Assembly (NCBI GenBank): GCA_958450325.1
Contig: OY288241.1
Location: 37,624,778 to 37,688,777, forward strand
Direction: 5' to 3'
DNA: 64,000 bases
DNA from: Agrostemma githago
Lineage: Eukaryota; Streptophyta; Magnoliopsida; Caryophyllales; Caryophyllaceae
The translations under genes were made by a program, and so were the position numbers. The notes beneath the pieces are model-generated. The model worked only from the letters and a program-made list of their open reading frames with translations, searched no databases and was not told where the DNA came from. Position 1 is the first letter of the stretch. The number at the start of each line of letters is the position of its first letter. Below, piece by piece: positions 34,763 through 45,794 of this stretch.

Positions 34763-36151
34763 TCAACCATAGCCCTCAAGGGCATGGAGGAGCAAGTCGA
34801 ACGCGCTACCGACATCATAATGTAGGCCCAAGAAGCGCTCGAGCCTAGCCAACCTCCACGGCCTCCAAGGTGGAGGCAAGAAGTAGGATTTCCAAGACCC
34901 AAAATCATCATTCGTGTCATATTCGGGGTCTATCCATCCTATGAGCTTCACCGGCCTCTTCCTCCCTAGGCATCGCCTCCAATCATTAGCAAGCTTCATC
35001 TCCAAGAAACAAGGCACAAGAAGCAATTTTGGCCTTGCTTCCTCGTTGCACACCCCCACACTTTCCTCAAGTTGTGGTTCCCCATCTTCATCATTCGGCC
35101 CCACATCATCTTGGAGAGGAGGATCGAAACTTCTACCGGCGGTTTCAATCTCCTCCAAGTCATTGCTTGGTTCACTAGCTAGGGGCTCTTGATGCTTAGT
35201 CGCATTATCGCGCAAGGGCAACTCAAGGCTAACAATTTCACCCAACATCCTCACAAATTCCACCAAACCATCCGACTCACCATCCTCCTCCAATTCCTCA
35301 CCAATGTTGTCTTCACCGAGGGTCATCTCCTCATTCGTCTCTTTTTGGGTAGACGATTGAGGCTCTTCAAAGCAAGACTCGCTCCTTATAGGGAATTCAT
35401 TAACGGCCTCGTCATTGGGTTGTTCCCCTTCCCCAAATGAACATCCCTCATCAAGTTGTGAGGATTGAGTTAAGAGCATTAGGGTTTGAGCCGTTAAAGC
35501 ATGCAATCTAGCTTTAGTTTCCTCCCTATCCCTAAGGATTTCGGCCAAGAGTTCATTATTCTTTTGCGTTTGGATGGCCATTTCTTGTTGCATTTGAAGC
35601 ATCGATTGAATCTCCTCCATGTCGGGCAATTGGTGATCATTGGGGTCTTGTAAAGCTCCTTGATAATCTTGATAATCTTGATGATAATCTTGAAAATCTT
35701 GATTAAACATGGTGTCTTGATGATGCCCAAGGGGTGGGGCATCATATTGTTGGTAGCAAGGTTGGGGTGGTTGGTAGTATTGTGGGTCATGGGGTTCATA
35801 TTGTGGTTAGGGTGGAGGGTAATATTGTGGGTTTTGGGGGTATTGGCTTCCATATAGTGAATCTTGATTGAACATGGTGGGTTCACATTGATAACTCGAG
35901 TAATAGTCACCATGATCGTAGGATTGGTAATCGTTCACTTGTTGGTAGCCATTTTCATAACCTTGAGGTTCATACCCACTAGAGTCTTGATCACCCCAAG
36001 AAGCTTGATAGTGGTAGGGGGACGTCATGTCATACCCTTGGTTCATGGAAGAAGAGGGGTAGCTCATATCGGCTCCCGAGTGTGTGGAGTTTAGATCAAA
36101 CCCCATGCTTGCTCGAAAATCGTAGTCCATACCCGGTTGGAAACCACTCAT
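34763..36151 (-). pseudogene. gag-like ORF of the Athila-like element, one in-frame stop
   Basis: From the ATG at 36151 the frame spans 463 codons with a single TAA at 35807-35809, beyond which the same frame continues to 34763. Layout: a Tyr/Gln/Pro-rich low-complexity N-terminal part (about residues 1-155, many YxPQ-like repeats), a likely coiled coil (MEEIQSMLQMQQEMAIQTQK and onward, about residues 180-235), an acidic region, and the conserved basic C-terminal tail ending in HALEGYG. It starts about 235 bp after the primer site, the place of gag. No zinc knuckle and no capsid-type motif is visible, so it is either a strongly derived gag or a new protein. The stop may be a single recent mutation. 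Confidence 0.6.
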
Positions 36152-36385
36152 CCTAGCAACCGTCCGTTAAAGCGGCTCTTAATCGCAAGAAGAAGATAGT
36201 CACCACCTCTAAGCATAAACTGTAGACTAGGAACAAACGGGAGAAGTCTAGTGCTTTTGGGGCACTAGACAAGAGAGAAATAAACCACACACACACAAGA
36301 AGCAAGGTAACCCAAAAAGAAAAATAAAAACACAAACACAAAGACAATGTCAAGTAACTAGGAAAACGAAGTCTAAACTAGCACC

Positions 36386-36404
36386 GTCCCCGGCAACGGC
36401 GCCA
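36386..36404 (-). promoter_or_regulatory. primer-binding site (tRNA-Asp)
   Basis: The minus-strand TGGCGCCGTTGCCGGGGAC lies three bases after the 5' LTR. It matches the complement of the 3' end of plant tRNA-Asp (CCCCGGCAACGGCGCCA), a primer typical of Athila-type elements. Confidence 0.85.
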
Positions 36405-36407
36405 ATT

Positions 36408-37880
36408 TGATGGGAAGGGATTTGTCGTGGATCCCAACCGTCAAATAAAACCGGCGAAACCTAACTAGGGTAGCTAGGGTAAGTCGGGTCGAATCCACGG
36501 GGACGGTAAGAGGCGTCTAGACTAGGTCGGCCCAAATACGAGACTAAGTCAACGAGCTAAGCTAGAGAATGATAAGAGGAAGAGAAGACTAGACTATGAC
36601 TAAGAAGAACAACAAGGAAAAACGGGCTAGGATTAGGTCGGGGTCAAAGGGGTAACGGAATGGCCAAGGAGGAGTTAGAGTGAAAGTGGTAGTAGGGTAA
36701 TCTAGGACACACGACCTAGAGGTTCCTCATGGAACCCATCCGGCGACACACACGACAAAGGGAAGCAAGAAAACAAGCATTCCAACCTACTTAGTCATTC
36801 AAGCATTCCATCAAACATGTAATATGCATCACTCAAGAAGAAACCTCAAATCTTCCACAAACATCTCCAACAAACCCTTAATCATCCAATTAACACTCTA
36901 ATCACCTTACTAACCCTAGCAAGAACACTACTCTTAACATAATCAAACTAATACTAACAAGAACAAGAGAAATCAACTCAAGAATCAAAACATCCATAAT
37001 GAAACTATTGAAAAAGATGAACTAAGAACACTACAACAATCAAAGATGCAAACTTGGATGAATTAAACAAGATAAAGAGTAAAAAGGAAGAGGATTATAC
37101 CATACTAGTGAAGGAGAAAGATTGGAACTTGCATTAATGAAGAAAACCCAAAACAAACCACCAAGGTTGTCAAGCTTGGTGAAGATCTTGAAGAATTCCC
37201 TTAATACAAGTACTAAACTAAGATTAACCACTAATTACCGACTAATCTACACTAATCTACACTAATCTAACCTAAAGTAGTCTAGGGTTTGAAGAACATA
37301 ACATAAGATGGTGCCTTAATACAAGAGGGGGGTATTTATAGGGTTACAAATGGAAGGGGGAAGAGAAGAATGAAGCGCAGGGTAGCAGCAGACCTTCCCG
37401 GCCGGGAGGAGGTGGTCCCGGTCGGGAGGGTGTCGGTCCCGGTCGGGAAGACATGCTCCCGGTCGGGAGGGACCCAAAACAGGAGCCTTCTCTTTTGTGC
37501 ACCTCATCCCGGACGGGTTGAGGTCATACCCGTCGGGGATGAGTCTTGTAGGCCTCCAATATGATCTTTAAGGTTCCTCCTTGGTTCACATGGACTTCTC
37601 ATCGATTCTCGGGACTCGGGATCGGGTCTCGGAGGCTCGGGATTGGGTCCCAAGGTCTCGGGGTCGATTCCAAAGCATCGAGTCGTCGTTCCTTTATCTC
37701 GTTGGCTCCAAAATGTGTATGTATCGAGTCGGAATCGCTCCAACTCTTCCAAATCGGTCTCGGGAACCTGAAACGAACTAAAGGAAGCATAAGAAGCCCA
37801 TAAATCGCTCCCAAGGAGCGATTCCACAAGGAAATGGGACCAAAATACTACAAAATAGGCACTACAAACTACACTAATCA
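36408..37880 (-). repeat. 5' LTR of the complete minus-strand Athila-like element
   Basis: 1473 bp, termini TGATTAGTGTAG and CTTCCCATCA on the minus strand. Palindromes at 37395-37470, inverted repeat at 37503-37542, TATA box (minus) at 37333-37341. AATAT follows its outer end. Confidence 0.9.
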
Positions 37881-38674
37881 AATATCGTCATCGAAAGTTT
37901 GTGAAAAATGTCATTATGGGATTAAAAGTTTTGATTAGCGACAAAATTGTGTTCCTCCGCATCACGACATCGATATTAATCCTAATGGATTATGTGATGT
38001 CAGATTTCGCATCAACGGATTTTGCACTAATCTTAGAAATGGAGTCAAACACATTCAACTATGATCGACCACGATCACGTTACGCCCTTGAGTACATTGG
38101 GGCGGCGCTCCTCGAAAGGGTGCCACCTCCGTCATGGCTCGTAAAGGGATTAAACGGACTTTGGATGGTCGTCATAGTCAAACGCGTTTGGATCCGAGTT
38201 TTATTACTATTATATGATATGTATGTACACGGTATTAAAATGTTAACGACGATAATTAAATGTTAGAGGTTATAATACGATAAATAAAAGTTAGATGTTA
38301 GTGTCGGTATACTAGTATAAATGTAATATAAAGTACGAAAATGTATACATAAAATTAGAGATAGTAAAGATAGAAAATGGGGTTGATGACACCCTCAACA
38401 TACATGCTTAGAATGGCCTCGGCAATGGACTCGTAATAGCGACGGGAACGCGGGAGTATCGAGGATGTAGTTGAGTTATGGTGTGTGTGGGGGGGGTGAC
38501 TTTGTCGGGTTTTTTCGAGGGACAAATGACTCGGGCTTTTTATTAGAATTGCTAAGGGTTGTAGTGTAGTGTAGAGTGTTAGGGTAGAAATGTAGGGTGT
38601 TTTTTGCATTCACCAAAGCTGAAAAATGAGAAGGGTTTGAGGGGTATTTATAGAGTACACCCTCGACCTAGGGT

Positions 38675-38785
38675 CACTCGATCGAGTGGCCCTAGTGTAC
38701 TCGGTTGAGTGCCCTTAGAAACGGGTCTGTTCCGGATTTTTTGGCTCCACTCGATCGAGTGAGGCCAATCCACTCGATCGAGTGG
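38675..38785. repeat. ACTCGATCGAGT palindrome cluster (Retand-like LTR promoter)
   Basis: Four palindromes in two pairs, directly upstream (on the minus strand) of the CTATAAATA box at 38645-38653. The counterpart of 59907-60016. Confidence 0.85.
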
Positions 38786-39174
38786 ATAGGGTTGATGAGC
38801 CATCTTAGGAAATGGTTGACTTTTTGATTTTTTTTAAGGATTGTATTCAGACGCAAGTTTCTAGAAGCGAACTTGGTCGATTTCAAGGATGGGTTCGTCT
38901 TTGACCGGGTTTTGACCCGTTCGCCAAAAGACGGTTTTTATTTTTGGTGTCGGTCGGCCCAAATTAGTCTCATTTTACTCGAAACGACCCACTGGGCCTG
39001 AATTTGAGGTTGGTTTTGAGAGATTTGTACTCCGCTAAATGTCCACGTTGGATATTATTGATTCCGAGCCCATATTCGAGTGTACTAAGTCACGTTTGCG
39101 TCCGATCATCATCGGGTGTTTTGTCGGGAACTGCTATAGACACTAGTAGGCAAAATGCGGGTGTCTACACACTT

Positions 39175-39670
39175 TTATTTCTCGCAAGGACCGGAAAAAA
39201 TGTGCGTACGGGTTTGTCTGTGTGACACCTATCAGTATATCGATGACATCCTCCCTAAGTTCTGTAAAGCACCTAGAACGGTTAGCAGATTCATGCTGAC
39301 CATCGTAAAAGTACAACTGCATGTACTTTGGGTCGCCATTTGTTGGTATCAGGTCTGAGACATTATGATAAATTTGACCCTGTAGCTTAAAAACATAGAT
39401 ACCCTTAATTGTTTGTGCCTCAATGTGGCCTCCAATTGAGCTGAACGCGAATAGGTTATTGTATAAGCGAGCATACCGTCTGAAATGTACCGCATCCTCG
39501 TCTGCAGATGTGTACAATCTGACTAATGCCGGCGGATATGTGGACGACGGCAGAACTATTGAACCGTTGCCGAAACAAAACATTGGAGGTTCATGCTCAA
39601 ATCTTTTTGCATGACACTTTGTGCACGCTTCCGCTGGCTGTAGCTGAAAAGGTTTCCCAGGCAGTGGCTG
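39175..39670 (-). pseudogene. Helitron transposase, Cys-rich N-terminal part
   Basis: The minus-strand frame reads ACTKCHAKRFEHEPPMFCFG, a Cys-x2-Cys-type putative zinc-binding segment that in Helitrons precedes the N-terminal domain. It continues with YNNLFAFSSIGGHIE, GIYVFKLQGQIYHNVSDLIP and YMQLYFYDGQHE, all typical of the region upstream of Rep. The frame runs straight into the CACTT duplication and resumes at 27394. The upstream limit is approximate; a stop at about 39675 suggests an intron acceptor close by. Confidence 0.82.
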
Positions 39671-39786
39671 CCCCTACGCAGCAAGCGGCAGACCTACTAC
39701 ATTTTAGTGGAATAGATAAGTTAGGAGGAGGACCAGTGCTACAACATGCAGCAGGAGCAAGCAGCACACATATGTAGTCGCAGATA

Positions 39787-40312
39787 CTAGAGCATTGAAA
39801 ACTCACACAGATGCTTTTGCTTGGGAGGTCTTCCAGGCTTTCTCTTCTTCACTGCTACCCCACTCTTGACTGCTGGGGGTCGCCTGGTCCACCTCTTTGG
39901 AGCACTTGAAGATACTTCATCTGTTCGTGGCCTGAAATATGTTTGAAGACGGTTGTCAGTGTGTCGGTAGATAGAATCAAGATACGTACAAAAGATTGTA
40001 ACGTAAGACGCTACTCTGACACAGTGCCCGAATCTTGTGCTGGTGTCATGCACCGCCGCACACGCTTGCTGGTTCCAGTCGTAGTCGCGTAGTATGGAAA
40101 CTCGTCAACTGCACCGTAAACACTACATACAATGAAGATAATACAGGTACAAATACACACAACATCACAATCCTGGACAAAAGACGTACCCATTCTCCTA
40201 ACAGAACATACGTCTGAATGGCAGATGTCCACCTCACCGTCAGTACCTCGCCTGCAGCCTCAACTTGTTTCTCATTAACAGCCTGCAGACTGCACAGGTA
40301 TGCAGCGACCAT
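39787..40312 (-). pseudogene. Helitron transposase, likely first exons with AT-hook
   Basis: The minus-strand frame 40053-39787 holds a basic AT-hook (KKRKPGRPPKQKH, near 39820-39850), a DNA-binding motif often found at the N-terminus of plant Helitron transposases. A GTGAGT donor-like site follows at 39806-39801. A further open stretch lies at 40312-40011. Exon borders cannot be fixed by eye because no donor and acceptor pair keeps the frame unambiguously. Confidence 0.5.
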
Positions 40313-41028
40313 ATGGCCACGCTTACAGTAACTGATTACCCCGATGGTTCAGTAACTGACACAACCTAGCAGTCATCACTCACACATGGCTCACATCAAC
40401 CGTCATAACAACTACTCACAGCTAAGCTTAGTCTACTCGAACTACCACACACAGTATCACAATTGTCAGGTATTATATCTAGCACACGCATAGCACTCGC
40501 TATGCTGTGCAGCAATTAAATGTGTGTACCTTACAACTACTTGTCTTATCATGGACAGAGTACCTGGCACAATGGGTGCATAACCTGTAACACCTGATCT
40601 AAAATAGGAAGGCATACAAAAATCTTAGACGGCAATTCCTAGTTTGGGTTACAACTCCCTGGCTTATATGCACCGCACGATTTCAGTCGATGCTAACATA
40701 TTAGCAACCTAAGTATGGACAATACTTTAAGAAGAACATGCACTGATGGCCTGTATGATTTTGAAATGGTAAGTATATATGCATCAAAGCACGGAGCGTG
40801 GTGCAGGCTGCCACATCGCAAACAAAATACCAAAGCAGGAAAATCTTATAAGTTTGCAGCGTACACAAACAGTTCATTACAGCACAGATAACAACAGACC
40901 CAAATTTAAATCCTAATACAAATATTTTCTTATAAAACGGTCCAACAATACATTGTCCAACCAAGCCATTTAGGTTAAGCTCCAACTACGAGCAGCACAA
41001 AATGTCGTTTGGCATAGATACGTCACCT
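40313..41028. other. spacer, no feature seen
   Basis: About 700 bp between the Helitron N-terminus and the first dsRBD-like gene. It holds no long frame with a recognisable motif and could include the Helitron promoter or the 3' UTR of the next gene. Confidence 0.5.
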
Positions 41029-42003
41029 TCATAGGGACCCAACGCTCTTAAAGAAACTGTCAATAGCATCTGAAGACACCGCAGAAGATGATATGGTTTG
41101 AGCATCTAAGCCCAATGAGGTGGTGAGGCAGGTTTTTCGCTTCTGGGGAGGCAAAGATGGGTATTCAGACTTAGGAATAGCATGCATGGTTCCTTTTGGA
41201 GTAGTACATTCGTCTTCTACAACATGAGAAGCGCTTGCAAGGCCTTGATGAACTTCAAGTAAATGCTTTTCAAAAGTTAAAAACCTATTCTTAGCACACT
41301 CGCAGACAAAGGCAGCAAACCTGACAACCTCGGGAGAGTAGTTTGCATCTACTATGTCAACATTATAGAGGGGTACTAAATAGTTGATTGCCTTAGAGGC
41401 AAGATCCTTTTCTGATGCAGCAGGGGTTGCACACGTATCACTGAAGATACAGATATGCTCGGGTTGGCTATCTTTGTGATCTATGTCTATCCACGACGTG
41501 AATGTGGAAGGCGTGTGCTCTATGGTGCGAACAGGAATGTACTCAATAGGTAGTTTATCAATAATAGTTGTAAGGACGGACACAAGATCTAGTGAGACGC
41601 TTTGTAAATGATTCATCTCATGAAAATCAAACTCTTCTTCTAAAGGGACTTTTGGCAGACCCTTTGCCAACTGGTCTAGTTCAAGGCGCTTCAAGCGCCA
41701 AAGATCGACACACCTTGTGTACATGTCCTTTTTGGCAGATGTGAAATCGTTGATGTAGATATCATATATGTCAATGAGATCACCAACGGCAACTCTTGCC
41801 GCTGTATTGCATGACTCTTCAAAGGTAAAGGCAGAACTCCCTATGTAAGCATATGTCTCAGGATAATAGTCACTCCTAAGGGTTACGGAAGCGATGTTCT
41901 CACCGGCATTCACTATCGCATACTCTGACTCCGAATATTCTAAACATTCGGTGATCCGAGCTAGCAACGGCTGAAAAGGGATTGCAATCAATATGTAGTA
42001 CCG
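41029..42003 (-). CDS. protein with two dsRNA-binding-domain-like repeats, copy 1
   Basis: The listed Met is at 41991; the frame is open slightly further (to about 42003) and an upstream exon is likely. Repeat 1 (residues about 5-85) has the helix-strand-strand-strand-helix order of a dsRBD: PLLARITECLEYSESEYAIV, then strands ending ETYAYIGSSA, then the helix ESCNTAARVAVGDL, where dsRBDs have an AExxAAxxAL helix. Repeat 2 (about 130-215) is similar (TSWIDIDHKD, ASEKDLASKAINYL, YNVDIVDANYS). A Ser/Thr-rich tail follows. It is paralogous to 44742-45794. No intact KKxxK loop is visible, so binding ability is uncertain. The full-length frame has no stop. A captured or neighbouring silencing-type gene is an inference. 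Confidence 0.5.
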   Translation of the reverse strand, partial: RYYILIAIPFQPLLARITECLEYSESEYAIVNAGENIASVTLRSDYYPETYAYIGSSAFTFEESCNTAARVAVGDLIDIYDIYINDFTSAKKDMYTRCVDLWRLKRLELDQLAKGLPKVPLEEEFDFHEMNHLQSVSLDLVSVLTTIIDKLPIEYIPVRTIEHTPSTFTSWIDIDHKDSQPEHICIFSDTCATPAASEKDLASKAINYLVPLYNVDIVDANYSPEVVRFAAFVCECAKNRFLTFEKHLLEVHQGLASASHVVEDECTTPKGTMHAIPKSEYPSLPPQKRKTCLTTSLGLDAQTISSSAVSSDAIDSFFKSVGSL

Positions 42004-44159
42004 GAGGAGCCATCAGTCTGCGGATTAGGTCCAATACAGAATCATATTCAGTAAGTAAAGCAGCAGCTTCGCGATGACGGTAAACTATAAAAGCGACTAC
42101 GATAGGATGAACCGATGCTGCAAAACCTGTAGCACCGAGTTAATGACTATAGGTAGATACGAGGCAACATGTAAGTTATGCTGCGGAGAGTAAATTCCAG
42201 ATGGCTCACTCGACACAAAATAGACTGAACCCTTCTTCCTAAGATCGCATCCAGCAAGGTCGAACAGAGCAACGAAAAAATGAACAGGCTGAACCTAAAT
42301 ATAGCATCGCAAAAACAGTTGCACTGCTAAAGCAGTGCCAACATCCTGCCATCCAGAATCACCAACTCGCAGGGCATCCCTCCCAAATAATTCACATGCA
42401 CATAACAACTACTGTAGCAGTATTAACTGAAAGGTGATATATATAAATTCGAGCACCAAGGAAATATCATACAAGAAGCAGTGTCATAGACTACTACACT
42501 AACCTCCCAACATTTCAAGAACAAATATAGAACGCAAATATGTGCATAGACAATGAAACAGCCGAAGTGGTATTATATAAATCACTAATATAAGCACGTA
42601 GCAGCCAGATAAAGTTGAAAGAAGGCATAGAATCTGTAATCCAGAAAACATGTAAAAGCTAGCAGAAAGCACCTCTTAGTTTGTTGATCGTTCAGGAAGA
42701 AGTTGTTGCTGGATGTATGCGCATACTCCTAACAGCTAGGCAAGCAAGTAAATTTGTGTGAGCAGAGTAATTGTAACAGGTATTGTTATATATAGTGAAG
42801 GATGCTGAGTTATGCCATCACCTGTAAAAACGTATAGGCAGAATTTTGGAGGTGTAGTACGTCAAGTGGGCATTTAGTTTGGCGCTATGTTTGTGGATAA
42901 AGTGGAATCCCAGACTAAGTGTCCATGATGCGTTCAAAAGGTGGAACACTGCAAGGGTCAGTTAGAGCAACTATTATAATCAGCACCTGTCCTGAGTCCA
43001 AAATAAATGATGATAGTGTGAGGCGAACGATTAAGTTGTGTATCTATCTTGTTCGATATCAATTTAGAGCGTAAGGAGACGTAAATGACACAGAGAGTAT
43101 GAAGGCGCGCGTTTATCCTAGAAACGCAAACTTGTAGGTAGACTATGGTTTGTTCACGAAAAGAGTATTAATCGAGATTGGAAGGGCGCTGACGGCTAAC
43201 GTACATAGAATTGACAATCGGAAGTGCCACGGTCTGAAAGCGCAAGATCTTGTTGCATTTGAAGGCATTTTTGTTTCTAACGTGGTGGCACACTTGTCCA
43301 CATGTACGCACGCTATATTTTTTATACAAAGCTAAGGGATCCAACGCTACGTCAACCATGTAGAAGATATACTTTCAGGATGTATTGGTTGCGATCACAT
43401 GTATGTATATTATAGGATACAGGATATAGGACAACTAATCTAGTGCTGAATGTTAAGGTTTCAGCTATAGGCAATTACAGAGCTGTGTATTCCCAAGTCT
43501 CGTCACTCTTGACATTACCCACTACTAAGTCAGAAATTGCATAGAGCAGATAACCATCCAACAGAAATAACTGGGTCAACTCAATACTTTAAAAATAATA
43601 GCCCAAATTATAGGCCTGAACCGGTAAATGCAGAAAACAATTAAAGTAATGAGTCCTGATTGACATGATGTACAGGAGATTAGACCTTGTACATACATCG
43701 TTTGCTTATCTTTTCTGTTCTTTTTTTTTTTTTGCTTTTCTTTGGCTTTTGTCTTCCTAACACTGACTTTATATATTTAGTGATAATATCTGTGTGTCAC
43801 AATTCTTCTGTTTCACTTTGAGTTATTATCTTGTGTAGCCATATTGTCTAGCGAACGAGAAAGCATGCGCTCGTATGTGCTCTGCCTGTTTTAAAATGAA
43901 CATCTGCGTACTCTGACTAAATTATGCAGTAGCAATGATGCGCTATCTAAGCAACGCAATGAACATTCCGAGAAGCGAATAATGTTTTTCAAATACAGGG
44001 AGAAAAGGCAGAGTAGCTGCAGGATAGGATTCCAAGCACAACAGTCGGCCTGAATTCATACTTTGGTGTAGTAAATGCCGCTACGTAAACGTTCAGTAGT
44101 CAGCCACACAGCAAACACACTACAGAAGAACTAAAGCTCCGTAGCAAGCGAGTTCGACG
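42004..44159. other. non-coding spacer
   Basis: Upstream (minus strand) of dsRBD-like copy 1. I see only short frames without motifs and a poly-T tract at about 43724-43735. It probably holds introns or a promoter of the downstream gene. Confidence 0.45.
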
Positions 44160-44340
44160 TTCGATTTCTGATTAGTGTACTTTTCAATTTCTGGTGAGTG
44201 CAACCGCTTTGGTGAGTCTAACTTTCACGTTTCAATTTTTAATTAGTTCTCTCTTCTCAATTTCTGGTGAGTACAATTTACTGAGTCTGATTTCAATTCC
44301 CAACTTCTGATTAGATCTTCGTTCAATTTCCGGCGAGGCG
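44160..44340. repeat. three diverged tandem units with CAATTTCTGGTGAGT
   Basis: The core CAATTTCTGGTGAGT recurs at about 44185 and 44258 and as CAATTTCCGGCGAGG at 44323, giving a period of 65-73 bp. Confidence 0.6.
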
Positions 44341-44741
44341 TGTATACGATAGTAGTACAGCGCTGATAGGTAAGAGTAATCAGCATACCAAATATAGTAT
44401 TTCGGCACGGAGTCAGTAGTTAGTGTAAGAGTATGCACACACGAAATAACACAAGAATCCATAACAGGCATGTCCATACGTCCTACACTGTCAGATATCT
44501 AATGCGATGACAAGTAGCACCTGCACATTAAGATAACCAAACAAAAGCCCTTGGCTGCTGGTTCGCAGCGAACTGAAAAGAACTTGTGGCACCAACCAGT
44601 CACTGCAAATACCAACACGTAAGTACGTAGAGACCATATCCTACATTTGACAATAATGTTTCCAAACATACATTGGAAGAGAGCAGTTGCAGTAACTAAA
44701 CCCATCACGAAGACACCTGCGACCACCAACTAAAAGTTCAC

Positions 44742-45794
44742 CTATATGTCTTGCGCATGATTGCTTTCAGGCACACGAGTGTGTGGGACGCGGTAAAAGA
44801 CAGGTTGTTGCCCTCCCTGACAAACGACAACGTCCCCAGTCACAGCAAAATCTCCACCTGAACTTCCCTGACCAGTCTCAGTCTCAGGAGTAATTGTTGG
44901 TGTATCCAGGGCTGCAACCTCGGACATACCGTCGCCTGACTCTATTAGCAAGGCCGAATAACCAGGTGCACCTAGGATACCTGTAATTCCCTCCTTTATT
45001 GTCTTATAACTTTTTTGCTCAAAATCACAGACAAGAGCAGCAAACTGTGCATTGCGTGAGTTGTAATTAACATCGATGATTTCAAGATTGTAAGCAGATA
45101 TCTGGTAGGTGACAACATTCTTAGCTAGCTCACACTTCGCATATGCGGCATTATTACTGGTTGGACCGATAAACACTTTGTTTCGCTGACTACCGTTAGG
45201 AACCTGGACTGCAATCCACGATGTGTAGCTACCTGCAGAGTGCCGCACAGTCTCAAGTGGTGTAGCCTGTATCGCGACAGTCCGGAAAATCTTCCGCAGA
45301 AGGGGCATATAATCAAGGAAGACATGCTTGCCGTACGTGGGGCTACCGGGTACATCTTCCTCTTGTGCATGCCTGTATCTCCCTTTGGTAATGTCTTCTA
45401 GCCCTGTACGCTTGAGACGGTATAGTCGACTACAGCGCTCTACCTGTCTCTGTCTCTCAAAGGTTAAGTCTTCGACGACAACATCAAACATCTTGACAAT
45501 GCTATGGACAGTCTTCCGTGCAGCGACATCGCACGACTCCGCAACAGAAGCAGCATGCCCTCCGACATATGACAGAACAAGCGTGCCAGAATTTGGCCTC
45601 ACCAACACATACGCACTATTCCTGGATATGTCTAGTATACGGTAGTCAGGAGCTGGCCACTGTAGTACCTCAACCATGCGTTCCAGAAGCGGACAATACG
45701 GAATGGTTATTGTGGTAGAAGTTGCACCAAGCACCTGAATGTCAAACAAATGCCATATTAGCACTTGGATATCTTGATTTACACAACCTAACAT
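44742..45794 (-). CDS. protein with two dsRNA-binding-domain-like repeats, copy 2
   Basis: An open frame of 350 codons with no stop. The first codons are probably intron: CATTCAG just before GTGCTTGGTGCA (about 45738) looks like a splice acceptor, which would start the conserved part at VLGATST. Repeat 1: helix PLLERMVEVLQWPAPDYRIL, strands ending LVLSYVGGHA, helix ESCDVAARKTVHSIV. Repeat 2: YTSWIAVQVPNG, NKVFIGPTSNN, AKCELAKNVVTYQ, LEIIDVNYN. The layout and many positions match the protein at 41029-42003, so the two are paralogues. A Thr/Ser/Gly-rich C-terminal tail is unique. Tandem dsRBDs occur in plant DRB and related silencing proteins; the exact family is not identified. Confidence 0.5.
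   Translation of the reverse strand: MLGCVNQDIQVLIWHLFDIQVLGATSTTITIPYCPLLERMVEVLQWPAPDYRILDISRNSAYVLVRPNSGTLVLSYVGGHAASVAESCDVAARKTVHSIVKMFDVVVEDLTFERQRQVERCSRLYRLKRTGLEDITKGRYRHAQEEDVPGSPTYGKHVFLDYMPLLRKIFRTVAIQATPLETVRHSAGSYTSWIAVQVPNGSQRNKVFIGPTSNNAAYAKCELAKNVVTYQISAYNLEIIDVNYNSRNAQFAALVCDFEQKSYKTIKEGITGILGAPGYSALLIESGDGMSEVAALDTPTITPETETGQGSSGGDFAVTGDVVVCQGGQQPVFYRVPHTRVPESNHAQDI

Larger units (their letters stand above)
28740..37880. mobile_element. composite retrotransposon insertion with inverted outer LTR ends
   Basis: One insertion is flanked by AATAT at 28735-28739 and 37881-37885. It consists of a plus-strand LTR (28740-30310), three bases ATT, then a complete minus-strand element: LTR 30314-31787, internal 31788-36407, LTR 36408-37880. 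Both outer ends are therefore LTR 5' ends (TGATTAGTGTAG inward), and the two LTR 3' ends meet head-to-head. The ATT at the joint equals the three bases that normally lie between the LTR and the primer site (36405-36407). This looks like two cDNAs joined before integration. Confidence 0.75.
27400..39169 (-). mobile_element. solo LTR of the Retand/Tat-type family, split by a composite insertion
   Basis: The outer pieces 27400-28739 and 37886-39169 together match the LTR at 57831-60411 along its length (TGTGGACATGAC ... GGGTGTCTACA on the plus strand, thus TGTAGACACCC start on the minus strand). CACTT at 27395-27399 and 39170-39174 is a perfect target duplication inside the Helitron gene. No internal domain of its own is present, so it is a solo LTR. 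The 9.1-kb composite at 28740-37880 sits inside it. Confidence 0.9.

Noticed and set aside
28740..37880. Composite insertion considered as two independent insertions (a solo LTR next to a full element)
   Set aside because: Neither inner end has its own target duplication; only the outer AATAT pair matches, and the joint shows the LTR-PBS spacer.
43724..43735. Poly-T near 43730 as the tail of an antisense retroposon
   Set aside because: No target duplication or SINE-like box A/B could be seen around it.
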